DNA of 64,000 nt, taken from NCBI RefSeq assembly GCF_028369295.1, contig NZ_JAQMYP010000035.1, positions 1 through 64,000 of the forward strand, in the 5' to 3' direction. Both the position numbers and the translations under genes were made by a program. Shown in pieces: positions 1-17,696 of the stretch. This DNA comes from Streptomyces sp. HD. GTDB lineage: Bacteria; Actinomycetota; Actinomycetes; Streptomycetales; Streptomycetaceae. The notes under the pieces are model-generated. The model worked only from the letters and a program-made list of their open reading frames with translations. It was not told the DNA's origin and did no database searches. How positions within the stretch are numbered: position 1 is the stretch's first letter; each line of letters starts with the position of its first letter.

Positions 1-10570
<10,570 letters not shown>

Positions 10571-10774
10571 CTGAGAACCCCGCCTGAGAGATTGGCATAC
10601 CGCGCCCTTCGAGGGCGAAGCTACGAACCTCACCCCCCTAACCGCGTCCCCACAGCCACCCCAGAAGTCGCGGGCGGACGTATATGGCCGGGTAGGGGTT
10701 GGCGATAGGGGTTTCTCCTGCCTAGCCTCTGCGTGAATTCCCGTGCCGCGACGAGGACTGGAGTGTATCCCGCA
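10571..10774. promoter_or_regulatory. Divergent promoter region between the PKS and the DUF1579-like gene
   Basis: 204 bp with no gene. Two direct copies of TAGGGGTT lie at 10693-10700 and 10706-10713. A plausible plus-strand promoter overlaps them: -35 TTGGCG (10699-10704), 18-bp spacer, -10 TAGCCT (10723-10728). A short dyad (CGCCCT/AGGGCG) lies at 10603-10617. The repeats touching the -35 would suit an activator or repressor, but no known operator was recognised. Confidence 0.4.
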
Positions 10775-11278
10775 ATGAGTGTTTCTGAGGAGAAAGCCGC
10801 AGAATCGACGGAGCAGCAATTCGTCAAGCCGTCGGCGCCGGAGAAAATGCGCGACATCGACTTTCTGCTCGGTAATTTCCGTGCGGAGTGGACCAACTTC
10901 ACCGCCGATCCGGCTCAGAAGGGCACGGCCGCTTGGAACACCGTGTCGACTTTCGGCGGTCACGCGTACGAGATGACCCAACTCGTGCCGGAACACGACC
11001 TCACCGGCCGCTTCGTCGTGCAGTGGGTCGAGCGGGAGTCGTCGTTCTCCGGCTATTACTACGACGACTGGGGAAACCGCACCCTGCTGACCACGGAGGG
11101 ATGGCAGGACGGATATCTCGCCTTCACCGGCGAATGCATGGGTTTCGGGCATTGGTTCATGCTCAAGGAGCGGTACGAAATCATCGACGAGAACCATTAT
11201 CTGAAGTGCGGTTTCATCAAGTACGAAGCCGAGAGCGACTGGATTGCCGCAGACGAGGTCCACTGCTACCGGGTCTGA
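10775..11278 (+). CDS. DUF1579/lipocalin-like small protein of unknown function
   Basis: 167 residues from ATG 10775, which has GGAG 11 bases upstream; a GTG at 10733 in the same frame lacks a better ribosome site. The protein is soluble with no signal peptide. It opens with a polar, Glu-rich leader and then a pattern (FLLGNFRAEW ... Trp/Tyr-rich strands ... GYYYDDWGNRT) that resembles DUF1579-type beta-barrel proteins, a family with no settled function. Codon use is less G/C-extreme than its neighbours. It is first in a plus-strand run with the crotonyl-CoA reductase 55 bp downstream, so it is probably co-expressed with extender-unit genes. A ligand-binding or polyketide-handling role is possible but not shown. 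Confidence 0.75.
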   Translation: MSVSEEKAAESTEQQFVKPSAPEKMRDIDFLLGNFRAEWTNFTADPAQKGTAAWNTVSTFGGHAYEMTQLVPEHDLTGRFVVQWVERESSFSGYYYDDWGNRTLLTTEGWQDGYLAFTGECMGFGHWFMLKERYEIIDENHYLKCGFIKYEAESDWIAADEVHCYRV

Positions 11279-11333
11279 CCTCTCCGGGAAATCGACGCTC
11301 GGGTTCATGACTCCCGGGAAAGGTGAACCAACC

Positions 11334-12674
11334 ATGACCCTGCTGTCAGAGGCGGTACGCGCGGGTGCGTCGCCGCAGGAGTTGGAGCGGGCGGAACTGC
11401 CCCGGGAGTACACCGCCGCGTACATCCAGTCCGAGGACGCCCGGATGTTCGACGGGGTCGCGGACAAGGACGTCCGCAAGTCGCTGCGGGTCGGCCAGGT
11501 ACCGATGCCCGAACTGGCACCGGACGAGGTCCTGGTCGCCGTCATGGCGAGTGCCGTGAACTACAACACCGTGTGGTCGGCGATGTTCGAGCCGATCCCC
11601 ACGTTCCGCTTCCTGCAGCAGTTCGCGGCGCAGGGCGGTTGGGCCGAACGGCACGATCTGCCGTACCACGTGATCGGTTCCGACGGAGCGGGTGTGATCG
11701 TGCGCGCCGGCTCCGGCGTACGGCGCTGGCGCGTCGGCGACCACGTGGTGGTGAGCTGCGTCCAGCCCGACGACCAGGAACCCGCCACGCACCACGACGG
11801 CATGCTCGGCGCCGACCAGCGCATCTGGGGTTTCGAGACCAACTTCGGCGGCCTGGCCCACTATGCCGTCGTCAGGGCGAGCCAGCTGATCCCCAAGCCC
11901 GGGCACCTCAGCTGGGAGGAGGCCGCCTGCAACCCCCTGTGCGCGGGGACCGCGTACCGGATGCTGGTCGGTGACCGGGGTGCCCGGTTCAAGCAGGGCG
12001 ACGTCGTGCTGATCTGGGGGGCGGCCGGCGGACTGGGTGCCTACGCGGTGCAGTTCGTCAAGAACGGCGGCGGCATCCCGGTCGGCGTCGTCAGCTCGCC
12101 CGCGAAGGCCGAGGCGGCCCGTCGGCTGGGCTGCGACGTGGTCATCAACCGGCAGGACATCGGGCTGGACGACCGCACCGCCGACGACCCGCGTCTGGTC
12201 ATCGAGGTGGGCAAGAAGCTCGGCAGGGCCATCCGGCAGCAGGTGGGGGAGGACCCGCACGTCGTCTTCGAGCACGTCGGCCGCTCCACGTTCGGTGTCT
12301 CGGTCTTCGTCGTCCGCCGGGGCGGCACGGTGGTGACCTGTGGCTCCAGCACCGGCTATCAACACGGCTACGACAACCGGTACTTGTGGATGAAGCTCAA
12401 GCGGATCATCGGCAGCCACGCCGCGAATCTCCAGGAGCAGTGGGAGACCAACCGGCTCATCTCGCTGGGGCGGATCATGCCGACGCTGTCCGAGGTCTAC
12501 TCGCTGGAGGAGACCGGCGAAGCCGCCCGCTCGGTCCAGACGAACCGGCACATCGGCAAGGTGGGAGTGCTCTGCCTGGCCTCCGGCCCCGGACAAGGCG
12601 TCACCGACCCCGAGCTGCGTGCGCGGATCGGCGAGGACCGCCTCAACCCGCTCCGCGGCCTCACCACGACATGA
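11334..12674 (+). CDS. ccr: Crotonyl-CoA carboxylase/reductase
   Basis: 446 residues, the usual length for the family. It reductively carboxylates crotonyl-CoA to ethylmalonyl-CoA with NADPH and CO2. ATG 11334 follows a GGGAAAGG ribosome site; earlier in-frame starts would add a non-conserved leader. The medium-chain dehydrogenase fold shows the nucleotide motif GAAGGLGAY near residue 230. The four residues that position CO2 in the Kitasatospora enzyme (Asn81, Phe170, Glu171, His365) correspond here to Asn78, Phe167, Glu168 and His362, all at a constant offset of three, so carboxylation is expected. It sits next to a type I PKS and a 3-hydroxyacyl-CoA dehydrogenase rather than among ethylmalonyl-CoA pathway genes. 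This suggests a dedicated extender-unit role. Confidence 0.95.
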   Translation: MTLLSEAVRAGASPQELERAELPREYTAAYIQSEDARMFDGVADKDVRKSLRVGQVPMPELAPDEVLVAVMASAVNYNTVWSAMFEPIPTFRFLQQFAAQGGWAERHDLPYHVIGSDGAGVIVRAGSGVRRWRVGDHVVVSCVQPDDQEPATHHDGMLGADQRIWGFETNFGGLAHYAVVRASQLIPKPGHLSWEEAACNPLCAGTAYRMLVGDRGARFKQGDVVLIWGAAGGLGAYAVQFVKNGGGIPVGVVSSPAKAEAARRLGCDVVINRQDIGLDDRTADDPRLVIEVGKKLGRAIRQQVGEDPHVVFEHVGRSTFGVSVFVVRRGGTVVTCGSSTGYQHGYDNRYLWMKLKRIIGSHAANLQEQWETNRLISLGRIMPTLSEVYSLEETGEAARSVQTNRHIGKVGVLCLASGPGQGVTDPELRARIGEDRLNPLRGLTTT

Positions 12675-13008
12675 CCGTCACCGCCCGGCCGGCCGCGTGG
12701 AGCCCCGCGGACCCGGCAGGGCGGCCGATGGAGCGGCCCAGGGGGTGTCCTGCGGATCACCTCGGCGTCGCGGGGGCCGGCACGCGCGTCCATCGCTGCT
12801 CCCGCCGGACCCCGCTCGGCCCGGCCCAGAGGTGCCGTGCTCCACAGCCGACCTGATCCGCAGGACACCCCTGGCTCGCTTGCGTTCGCCAAGGTCTGCA
12901 GGTCGGTGGCATCGCTCATACGTCCGTCGAAGTCCGCCCAGGAGAACCCGCCGGCCCGTGTCGGCGGAGCAGAGCCCGCCGGGCGGTGCCCGGCCCGAAG
13001 GAGATGCG
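12675..13008. other. Intergenic stretch between ccr and the dehydrogenase
   Basis: 334 bp without a convincing gene. It holds the long inverted repeat at 12738-12875 and ends in GAAGGAG just before the ATG at 13009. Open frames on either strand here look like high-GC noise. Confidence 0.6.
12738..12875. repeat. Long-armed inverted repeat, possible MITE-like remnant or terminator
   Basis: Arms at 12742-12759 and 12855-12872 are perfect 18-bp inverted copies containing TGTCCTGCGGATCA. They extend to 12738 and 12875 with one extra G on the left. The 95-bp interior has a further short CGGCAC/GTGCCG pair. No target-site duplication was found. The arms are too far apart for a typical intrinsic terminator and there is no T-run, so a non-autonomous transposon remnant is the other reading. 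Confidence 0.55.
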
Positions 13009-14004
13009 ATGACCACCGCGCCGACGGCTTCCCCCACCTCCGCGACCACCTCCGCGACCACCTCCGCGACCACCTCCGCGACCACCTCCGCGACCACCTC
13101 CCCGACCACCTCCCCGACCACCCCCGCGACCGCGGCCGGCACAGCGGCCCGGGCGATCCGGCGCGTCGGCGTGGTCGGCTGTGGGGTGATGGGCGCGGGC
13201 CTGGCCGAGGTGTGCGCCCGCGCGGGCCGCGACGTGCTGCTCGTCTCCTCGGGGGAGCCCGGCCTGGCCCGGGGCCGCGACCGGCTGGAGCGCTCCCTTG
13301 CCCGCGCGGTCGGCAAGGGCAAGATCACCGACTCGGAGCGGGAGGAGATGCTCGCGCGCGTCTCCTACACCACCGACTTCGGTGCCTTCCACGACCGGCA
13401 GCTGGTGCTGGAAGCGGCCCCCGAGCACGAGCCCACGAAGCTGCGGATCTTCCAGGCCCTGGACAAGGTCGTCGAGGATCCGGAGGCGATCCTCGCCTCC
13501 AACACCTCCGCCCTGTCCGTCATGCGGCTGGCCCGTGCCACCGACCGTCCGGGTCAGGTACTGGGCCTGCACTTCTTCAACCCCGCCCCGGTGCTGCCAC
13601 TGGTCGAGGTGATCAGTTCGCTGTTGACCGAGGACCGCCACCGGCAGATCGCCACGGAGTTCGTCACCGGAGTCCTGGGCAAGCAGGCGATCCACGCCGC
13701 GGACCGCTCGGGCTTCGTGGTCAACGCCCTGCTGATCCCCTATCTCGTGTCCGCGATCCGGATGTTCGAAGCCGGATACGCGAGTGCGCGGGACATAGAT
13801 CAGGCGATGACCCTGGGTTGCTCCCACCCCATGGGGCCGCTGGCGCTGGCCGACCTCATCGGACTCGACACCGTCGCGGCCATCGCCACCGCCTTGTACG
13901 AGGAGTTCAAGGAGCCCACCCACGCCGTACCGCCGTTGCTGTCCCGCATGGTGGATGGCGGGCTGCTCGGCAGGAAATCCGGCCAAGGCTTCTACGCCTA
14001 CTGA
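13009..14004 (+). CDS. 3-hydroxyacyl-CoA dehydrogenase (hydroxybutyryl-CoA type) with repeat N-terminus
   Basis: 331 residues from ATG 13009 behind GAAGGAG. Residues ~45-331 are a complete NAD-dependent 3-hydroxyacyl-CoA dehydrogenase: GxGxMG-type Rossmann motif (GCGVMGAG), SNTSALSV, catalytic His in LHFFNPAP, and the C-terminal GRKSGQGFYAY. It probably interconverts acetoacetyl-CoA and 3-hydroxybutyryl-CoA, one step before the crotonyl-CoA used by the neighbouring ccr. The first ~44 residues are Ala/Ser/Thr/Pro low-complexity sequence, including seven tetrapeptide repeats that family members normally lack. It is a paralogue of the dehydrogenase at 30581, and the two are clearly divergent. 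Confidence 0.9.
   Translation: MTTAPTASPTSATTSATTSATTSATTSATTSPTTSPTTPATAAGTAARAIRRVGVVGCGVMGAGLAEVCARAGRDVLLVSSGEPGLARGRDRLERSLARAVGKGKITDSEREEMLARVSYTTDFGAFHDRQLVLEAAPEHEPTKLRIFQALDKVVEDPEAILASNTSALSVMRLARATDRPGQVLGLHFFNPAPVLPLVEVISSLLTEDRHRQIATEFVTGVLGKQAIHAADRSGFVVNALLIPYLVSAIRMFEAGYASARDIDQAMTLGCSHPMGPLALADLIGLDTVAAIATALYEEFKEPTHAVPPLLSRMVDGGLLGRKSGQGFYAY
13039..13122 (+). repeat. 12-bp in-frame tandem repeat (7 units)
   Basis: Five perfect TCCGCGACCACC units (13039-13098) are followed by two TCCCCGACCACC variants (13099-13122). They encode SATT x5 then SPTT x2 at residues 11-38 of the dehydrogenase. The unit length is a multiple of three, so copy-number change would alter the linker without breaking the frame. 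Confidence 0.95.
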
Positions 14005-14395
14005 GGGCCGAGTCCCTCACCTCACACCGGCAACTCCCGCGCTCCTGACGCTCTTCTGCCCCACAGTCCGGCGAGCGCCAAGGTAAGAGTCTGACTAGAG
14101 CATTGCCAAGTCATGGGGGACGAGTGAGGGGTCAAAGCCCCCCAATAGCAGACAACATGCCTGTGTTTCTGCACAGACGCGCACTCTCACTCTCATGTGT
14201 GACTGCGGGCACACGCTCAGGTAAAGACCTCATCAAATAGTTTGTGATACCGTTCACGAGAACCCCGGGCAGAGCCGACGGGCCGTAGTGAAACGGTCCA
14301 TCGGAGCGAGGCGGCGTGCGGTCTCACGCCCGTCGGGCCGGGGCTACGCTCGTCCATGACGACACCCTGCCCCCCTTGAACGCGGAGTTGCCGCC
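14005..14395. other. Intergenic region upstream of the atp operon
   Basis: 391 bp, distinctly less GC-rich between about 14085 and 14270. It contains a weak hairpin (GGGG/CCCC, 14128-14141), a Rex-like operator at 14242-14259, and presumably the main atp promoter, whose -35/-10 I could not assign with confidence. No gene was seen. Confidence 0.6.
14242..14259. promoter_or_regulatory. Rex-like operator upstream of atpI
   Basis: TTGTGATACCGTTCACGA resembles the Streptomyces Rex operator (TTGTGAA-N4-TTCACAA type): TTGTGA on the left, GTTCAC-A on the right and correct spacing. Rex is an NAD/NADH-sensing repressor of respiratory genes, so placement about 140 bp before atpI makes functional sense. 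This is assigned from motif resemblance only. Confidence 0.6.
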
Positions 14396-14809
14396 ATGCA
14401 GTCCAACGACGTACGAACGCTCCTGCACTGTGCCCTGCCCACCGCAGCCGCGGGTGTGGCGGGAGCCGCGGTGAGTGCCGCCGTCGCCGGCGGCAAGGGT
14501 GCGCTCGGTGCCGCCCTCGGTGGGCTTCTCGTTCTGCTCTTCATGAGCAGCGGGCTGGCGGTACTGCTGCGCACTGCGCGCCAATTCCCCCATCTCTTCC
14601 AGTCGATGGGACTGTTGCTCTACACGACGCAGATCCTGTTGCTCATGATTGTGCTGATCGTCTTCAGGGGGACCTCGGCGTTCAATCCGAAATGCTTCGC
14701 CTTCACGTTGCTCGCGGCCACCCTGGTGTGGATCGCCGCTCAGGTGCTCTCGCACATGAAGGCCAAGGTTCCCTACGTCGAGCCGGACTCCGCCCGGGCG
14801 TCGTCGTGA
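14396..14809 (+). CDS. atpI: ATP synthase protein I
   Basis: 137 residues with four hydrophobic segments (about 10-35, 40-58, 78-95 and 103-122). It is first in the atp cluster, the normal place for AtpI, an accessory membrane protein that assists c-ring assembly or ion handling. The start ATG 14396 has GGAG 12 bases upstream. Sequence conservation in this family is low, so identification leans on size, membrane profile and position. A 222-bp gap separates it from atpB, so a second promoter is plausible. Confidence 0.85.
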   Translation: MQSNDVRTLLHCALPTAAAGVAGAAVSAAVAGGKGALGAALGGLLVLLFMSSGLAVLLRTARQFPHLFQSMGLLLYTTQILLLMIVLIVFRGTSAFNPKCFAFTLLAATLVWIAAQVLSHMKAKVPYVEPDSARASS

Positions 14810-14847
14810 CCTGTAGGGCCGGTGTAAAGGGGCTTCCGCTCATTTGC

Positions 14848-14853
14848 TATGGT
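14848..14853 (+). promoter_or_regulatory. Possible extended -10 element upstream of atpB
   Basis: TGCTATGGT at 14845-14853 has an extended -10 look, within the unusually long 222-bp atpI-atpB gap. No good -35 lies 17-18 bp upstream. Tentative second promoter for the structural atp genes. Confidence 0.25.
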
Positions 14854-15031
14854 CTCGCCACAACTGCGGCAGAGCTGGCGCGGGCGGCAGCCGTGCCTGT
14901 GACGCCTCACGGCTCGGAGCCCAGTCGCCGCCCCCATATCCGCAAGTCCAGTCCAGTGCCGTTCCGCGGTCGCAGGCCGCGCCGACACATCGAGGTTGCC
15001 GTACCCATGCGCCACTCTGAAGGAGCTCGCG

Positions 15032-15841
15032 GTGAGTAATGCCAAGACGCTCGCCTTCGAGACCGACTGTCATATTTTCGACGGGTGCGGTTTCCCGACC
15101 CCCGGCCTGCACTCGTTCCTCTTCGAGCCCGTGTTCACCGTCGCCGGCATCGACATCAACAAGCCGATGCTGCTGTCGCTGGTGAGTACCTTCGTCGTCA
15201 TCGGGTTCTTCTGGGCGGCCTTCAACAAGCCGAAGCTGATTCCCGGCAAGCTCCAGATGATCGGTGAGGCGGGCTACGACTTCGTACGTCGTGGGGTCGT
15301 CTACGAGACGATCGGCAAGCGCGAGGGCGAGAAATACGTCCCGCTGATGGTCTCGCTCTTCTTCTTCATCTGGATCATGAACCTCTGGTCGATCATTCCG
15401 GTCGCCCAGTTCCCCGCCACCGCGGTCATCGCCTTCCCGGCCGGCCTCGCCGCCATCGTCTACATCCTGTGGATGAGCCTGACCTTCAAGCGGCACGGCT
15501 TCATCGGCGGCTGGAAGAACATCACCGGCTACGACCCGTCGCTCGGCCCGGTGTTCCCGATGGTCATGTTCTTCGAGTTCCTGTCGAACGTGCTCATCCG
15601 GCCCTTCACCCACGCCGTCCGGCTCTTTGCCAACATGTTCGCCGGGCACGTCCTGATCCTGATCTTCACCATCGGAACCTGGTACCTGCTCAACGGGATC
15701 GGCATCGCGTACTCCGCGGTCTCGTTCCTGATGGTCCTCGTGATGACGGTCTTCGAGCTGTTCATCCAGGCTCTCCAGGCCTACGTCTTCATCCTCCTGT
15801 CCTGCAGCTACATCCAGGGCGCGCTCGCCGAGCACCACTGA
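15032..15841 (+). CDS. atpB: F1Fo-ATP synthase subunit a
   Basis: 269 residues from GTG 15032, chosen because AGGAG lies just upstream and the following AFETDCHIFDGCGFPTPG is a recognised actinobacterial start region. It forms the proton half-channels next to the c-ring. Five to six membrane spans are evident. The essential stator arginine lies in the conserved NVLIRPFTHAVRLFANMFAG segment of the penultimate helix. The C-terminus ends shortly after the last helix, as is usual. Confidence 0.97.
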   Translation: MSNAKTLAFETDCHIFDGCGFPTPGLHSFLFEPVFTVAGIDINKPMLLSLVSTFVVIGFFWAAFNKPKLIPGKLQMIGEAGYDFVRRGVVYETIGKREGEKYVPLMVSLFFFIWIMNLWSIIPVAQFPATAVIAFPAGLAAIVYILWMSLTFKRHGFIGGWKNITGYDPSLGPVFPMVMFFEFLSNVLIRPFTHAVRLFANMFAGHVLILIFTIGTWYLLNGIGIAYSAVSFLMVLVMTVFELFIQALQAYVFILLSCSYIQGALAEHH

Positions 15842-15916
15842 GCACCTGCACCACCATCCCCTGAACTTCCGGTGGCCAACCCCCACCGGTCTGCGTAAAG
15901 AGAAGGAAGTTACGGC

Positions 15917-16162
15917 ATGTCCGCTCTCGACACCCTCGCCGCGGTCGAAATCAAGGGCAACCTCGCTGCCATCGGCTACGGCCTCGCTGCCATCGGCCCC
16001 GGCGTCGGCGTTGGCATCATCTTCGGTAACGGCACCCAGGCGCTGGCCCGCCAGCCCGAGGCCGCCGGCCTGATCCGCCAGAACCAGATCCTGGGCTTCG
16101 TGCTCTGTGAGGCGCTCGCCCTGATCGGTCTGGTCATGGGCTTCGTCTACCCGACGTCCTGA
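15917..16162 (+). CDS. atpE: F1Fo-ATP synthase subunit c
   Basis: 81 residues forming the two-helix hairpin of the rotor ring. The polar loop RQP is at 45-47 and the proton-carrying carboxylate is Glu65 in the second helix (FVLCEALALIG). Glycine-rich packing motif GPGVGVG in helix one. Ribosome site AGAAGGAAG precedes ATG 15917. The 75-bp spacer after atpB is typical for a subunit made in many copies. Confidence 0.98.
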   Translation: MSALDTLAAVEIKGNLAAIGYGLAAIGPGVGVGIIFGNGTQALARQPEAAGLIRQNQILGFVLCEALALIGLVMGFVYPTS

Positions 16163-16202
16163 CCGTCTCGTCCGACGAGAGAATTCCACGGAAGGAACTG
16201 AT

Positions 16203-16751
16203 GTGACCTCGCCCTTGCTGCAAATCGCGGCTGAGGACGCCCAGAATCCTCTGATCCCGGAGATCCCCGAGCTCGTCATCGGTCTGATCGCCTTCGCGAT
16301 CGTGTTCTTCGTCCTGGGCAAGAAGCTCCTTCCGAACATCAACAAGGTTCTGGAAGAGCGTCGTGAGGCCATCGAGGGCGGGATCGAGCAGGCCGAAGCG
16401 GCACGCACCGAGGCGCAGAGCGTCCTGGAGCAGTACAAGGCCCAGCTCGCCGAGGCCCGGCACGAGGCCGCGCGGCTGCGCCAGGAGGCACAGGAGCAGG
16501 GTGCCGCGCTCATCGCCGAGATGCGTGCGGAAGGCCAGCGGCAGCGCGAGGAGATCGTCGCCGCCGGTCACGCCCAGATCGAGGCCGACCGCAAGGTCGC
16601 GGCGTCCGCGCTGCGCCAGGACGTCGGCAAGCTCGCCACCGACCTGGCCGGCAAGCTCGTCGGCGAGTCCCTTGAGGACCACGCCCGGCAGAGCCGCGTG
16701 ATCGACCGCTTCCTCGACGAGCTCGAAGAGAAGGCTGAGGCCGCGCGATGA
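16203..16751 (+). CDS. atpF: F1Fo-ATP synthase subunit b
   Basis: 182 residues from GTG 16203; the preceding ATG at 16201 is followed at once by a stop and cannot be used. One N-terminal membrane helix (about 25-45, IGLIAFAIVFFVL) is followed by a long charged coiled coil (50-165) that forms the peripheral stalk. It overlaps atpH by 4 bp (ATGA), indicating translational coupling. Confidence 0.96.
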   Translation: MTSPLLQIAAEDAQNPLIPEIPELVIGLIAFAIVFFVLGKKLLPNINKVLEERREAIEGGIEQAEAARTEAQSVLEQYKAQLAEARHEAARLRQEAQEQGAALIAEMRAEGQRQREEIVAAGHAQIEADRKVAASALRQDVGKLATDLAGKLVGESLEDHARQSRVIDRFLDELEEKAEAAR

Positions 16752-17563
16752 ACGGAGCGAGCCGCGAGGCCCTGGCAGCCGCACGTGAGCGTCTCGACGC
16801 GCTGACGGACAACACGTCCGTCGACGCGGCCAAGCTCGCCGACGAGCTGGCCGCCGTCACCGCGCTGCTCGACCGAGAGGTGTCGCTGCGTCGGGTCCTG
16901 ACCGACCCGGCGCAGGCCGGTGAGGCCAAGGCCGAGCTGGCCCAGCGCCTCCTCGGTGGCCAGGTCGGCGGGGAGACCGCCGACCTGCTGTCCGGCATGG
17001 TGCGCTCCCGCTGGTCGCAGTCCCGTGACCTGGTGGACGCGCTGGAGGAGCTGGCCGGCACCGCCGACCTCACCGCCGCCCAGCGGGCGGGCGCGCTCGA
17101 CGACGTCGAGGACGAGCTGTTCCGGTTCGGCCGGATCGTCTCCTCCAGCACCGAGCTGCGCGCCGCGCTGACCAACCGCGCCGCCACGGCGTCGGCCAAG
17201 AGCGAGCTGCTGCGCAGCCTGCTCGGCGGTCGGGCCAAGACGACCACCGAGCGTCTTGTGACGCGTCTTGTGACCGCGCCGCGTGGACGTAGCCTGGAGT
17301 CGGGACTGGAGTCCCTGTCCAAGCTCGCCGCCGAGCGCCGGGACCGCATGGTGGCGATCGTCACCTCGGCGGTACCGCTGAGCGACGTGCAGAAGCAGCG
17401 CCTGGGCGCCGCCCTCGCGAAGCTCTACGGCCGCTCGATGCACCTCAACCTCGACGTGGACCCCGAGGTCGTCGGCGGTATCCGGGTGCAGGTCGGCGAC
17501 GAGGTCATCAACGGCTCCCTCGCGGACCGCATCGAGGACGCCGGCCGCCGACTGGCGAGCTAG
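16748..17563 (+). CDS. atpH: F1Fo-ATP synthase subunit delta
   Basis: 271 residues, the long actinobacterial form of delta. It caps the alpha3beta3 head and joins it to the b stalk. The C-terminal OSCP signature (LDVDPEVVGGIRVQVGDEV) is clear near residues 237-255; the N-terminal part is helical. It overlaps atpF by 4 bp. The 133-bp gap to atpA holds a small stem-loop. Confidence 0.95.
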   Translation: MNGASREALAAARERLDALTDNTSVDAAKLADELAAVTALLDREVSLRRVLTDPAQAGEAKAELAQRLLGGQVGGETADLLSGMVRSRWSQSRDLVDALEELAGTADLTAAQRAGALDDVEDELFRFGRIVSSSTELRAALTNRAATASAKSELLRSLLGGRAKTTTERLVTRLVTAPRGRSLESGLESLSKLAAERRDRMVAIVTSAVPLSDVQKQRLGAALAKLYGRSMHLNLDVDPEVVGGIRVQVGDEVINGSLADRIEDAGRRLAS

Positions 17564-17593
17564 CAGAAACTTAATAGCAGTACGTACTTACGA

Positions 17594-17610
17594 CGGCCCA
17601 TGTTGGGCCG
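17594..17610 (+). other. Stem-loop in the atpH-atpA gap
   Basis: CGGCCCA (17594-17600) and TGGGCCG (17604-17610) pair around a 3-nt loop. No T-run follows, so it is more likely an mRNA processing or stability element than a terminator. Confidence 0.4.
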
Positions 17611-17696
17611 TGCAGAGGATTCACCCTTTTCCAGGGGGGAGTCCCCATCCCCCCAAAGTGAAACTTCGGGCCCAACAAGGAGAGCAGGGAACCCAG

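Noticed and set aside
13030..13134. Short regularly spaced repeats as a CRISPR array
   Set aside because: Units are contiguous 12-mers without spacers and stay in frame inside a coding gene.
12497..13328. Possible minus-strand gene or transposase fragment between ccr and the dehydrogenase
   Set aside because: No transposase motif. The frames overlap two confident genes and the low-complexity repeat.
14005..14241. A tRNA or small RNA gene in the AT-richer pocket before atpI
   Set aside because: No cloverleaf or strong stable fold was found; only a weak 4-bp hairpin and the operator-like site.
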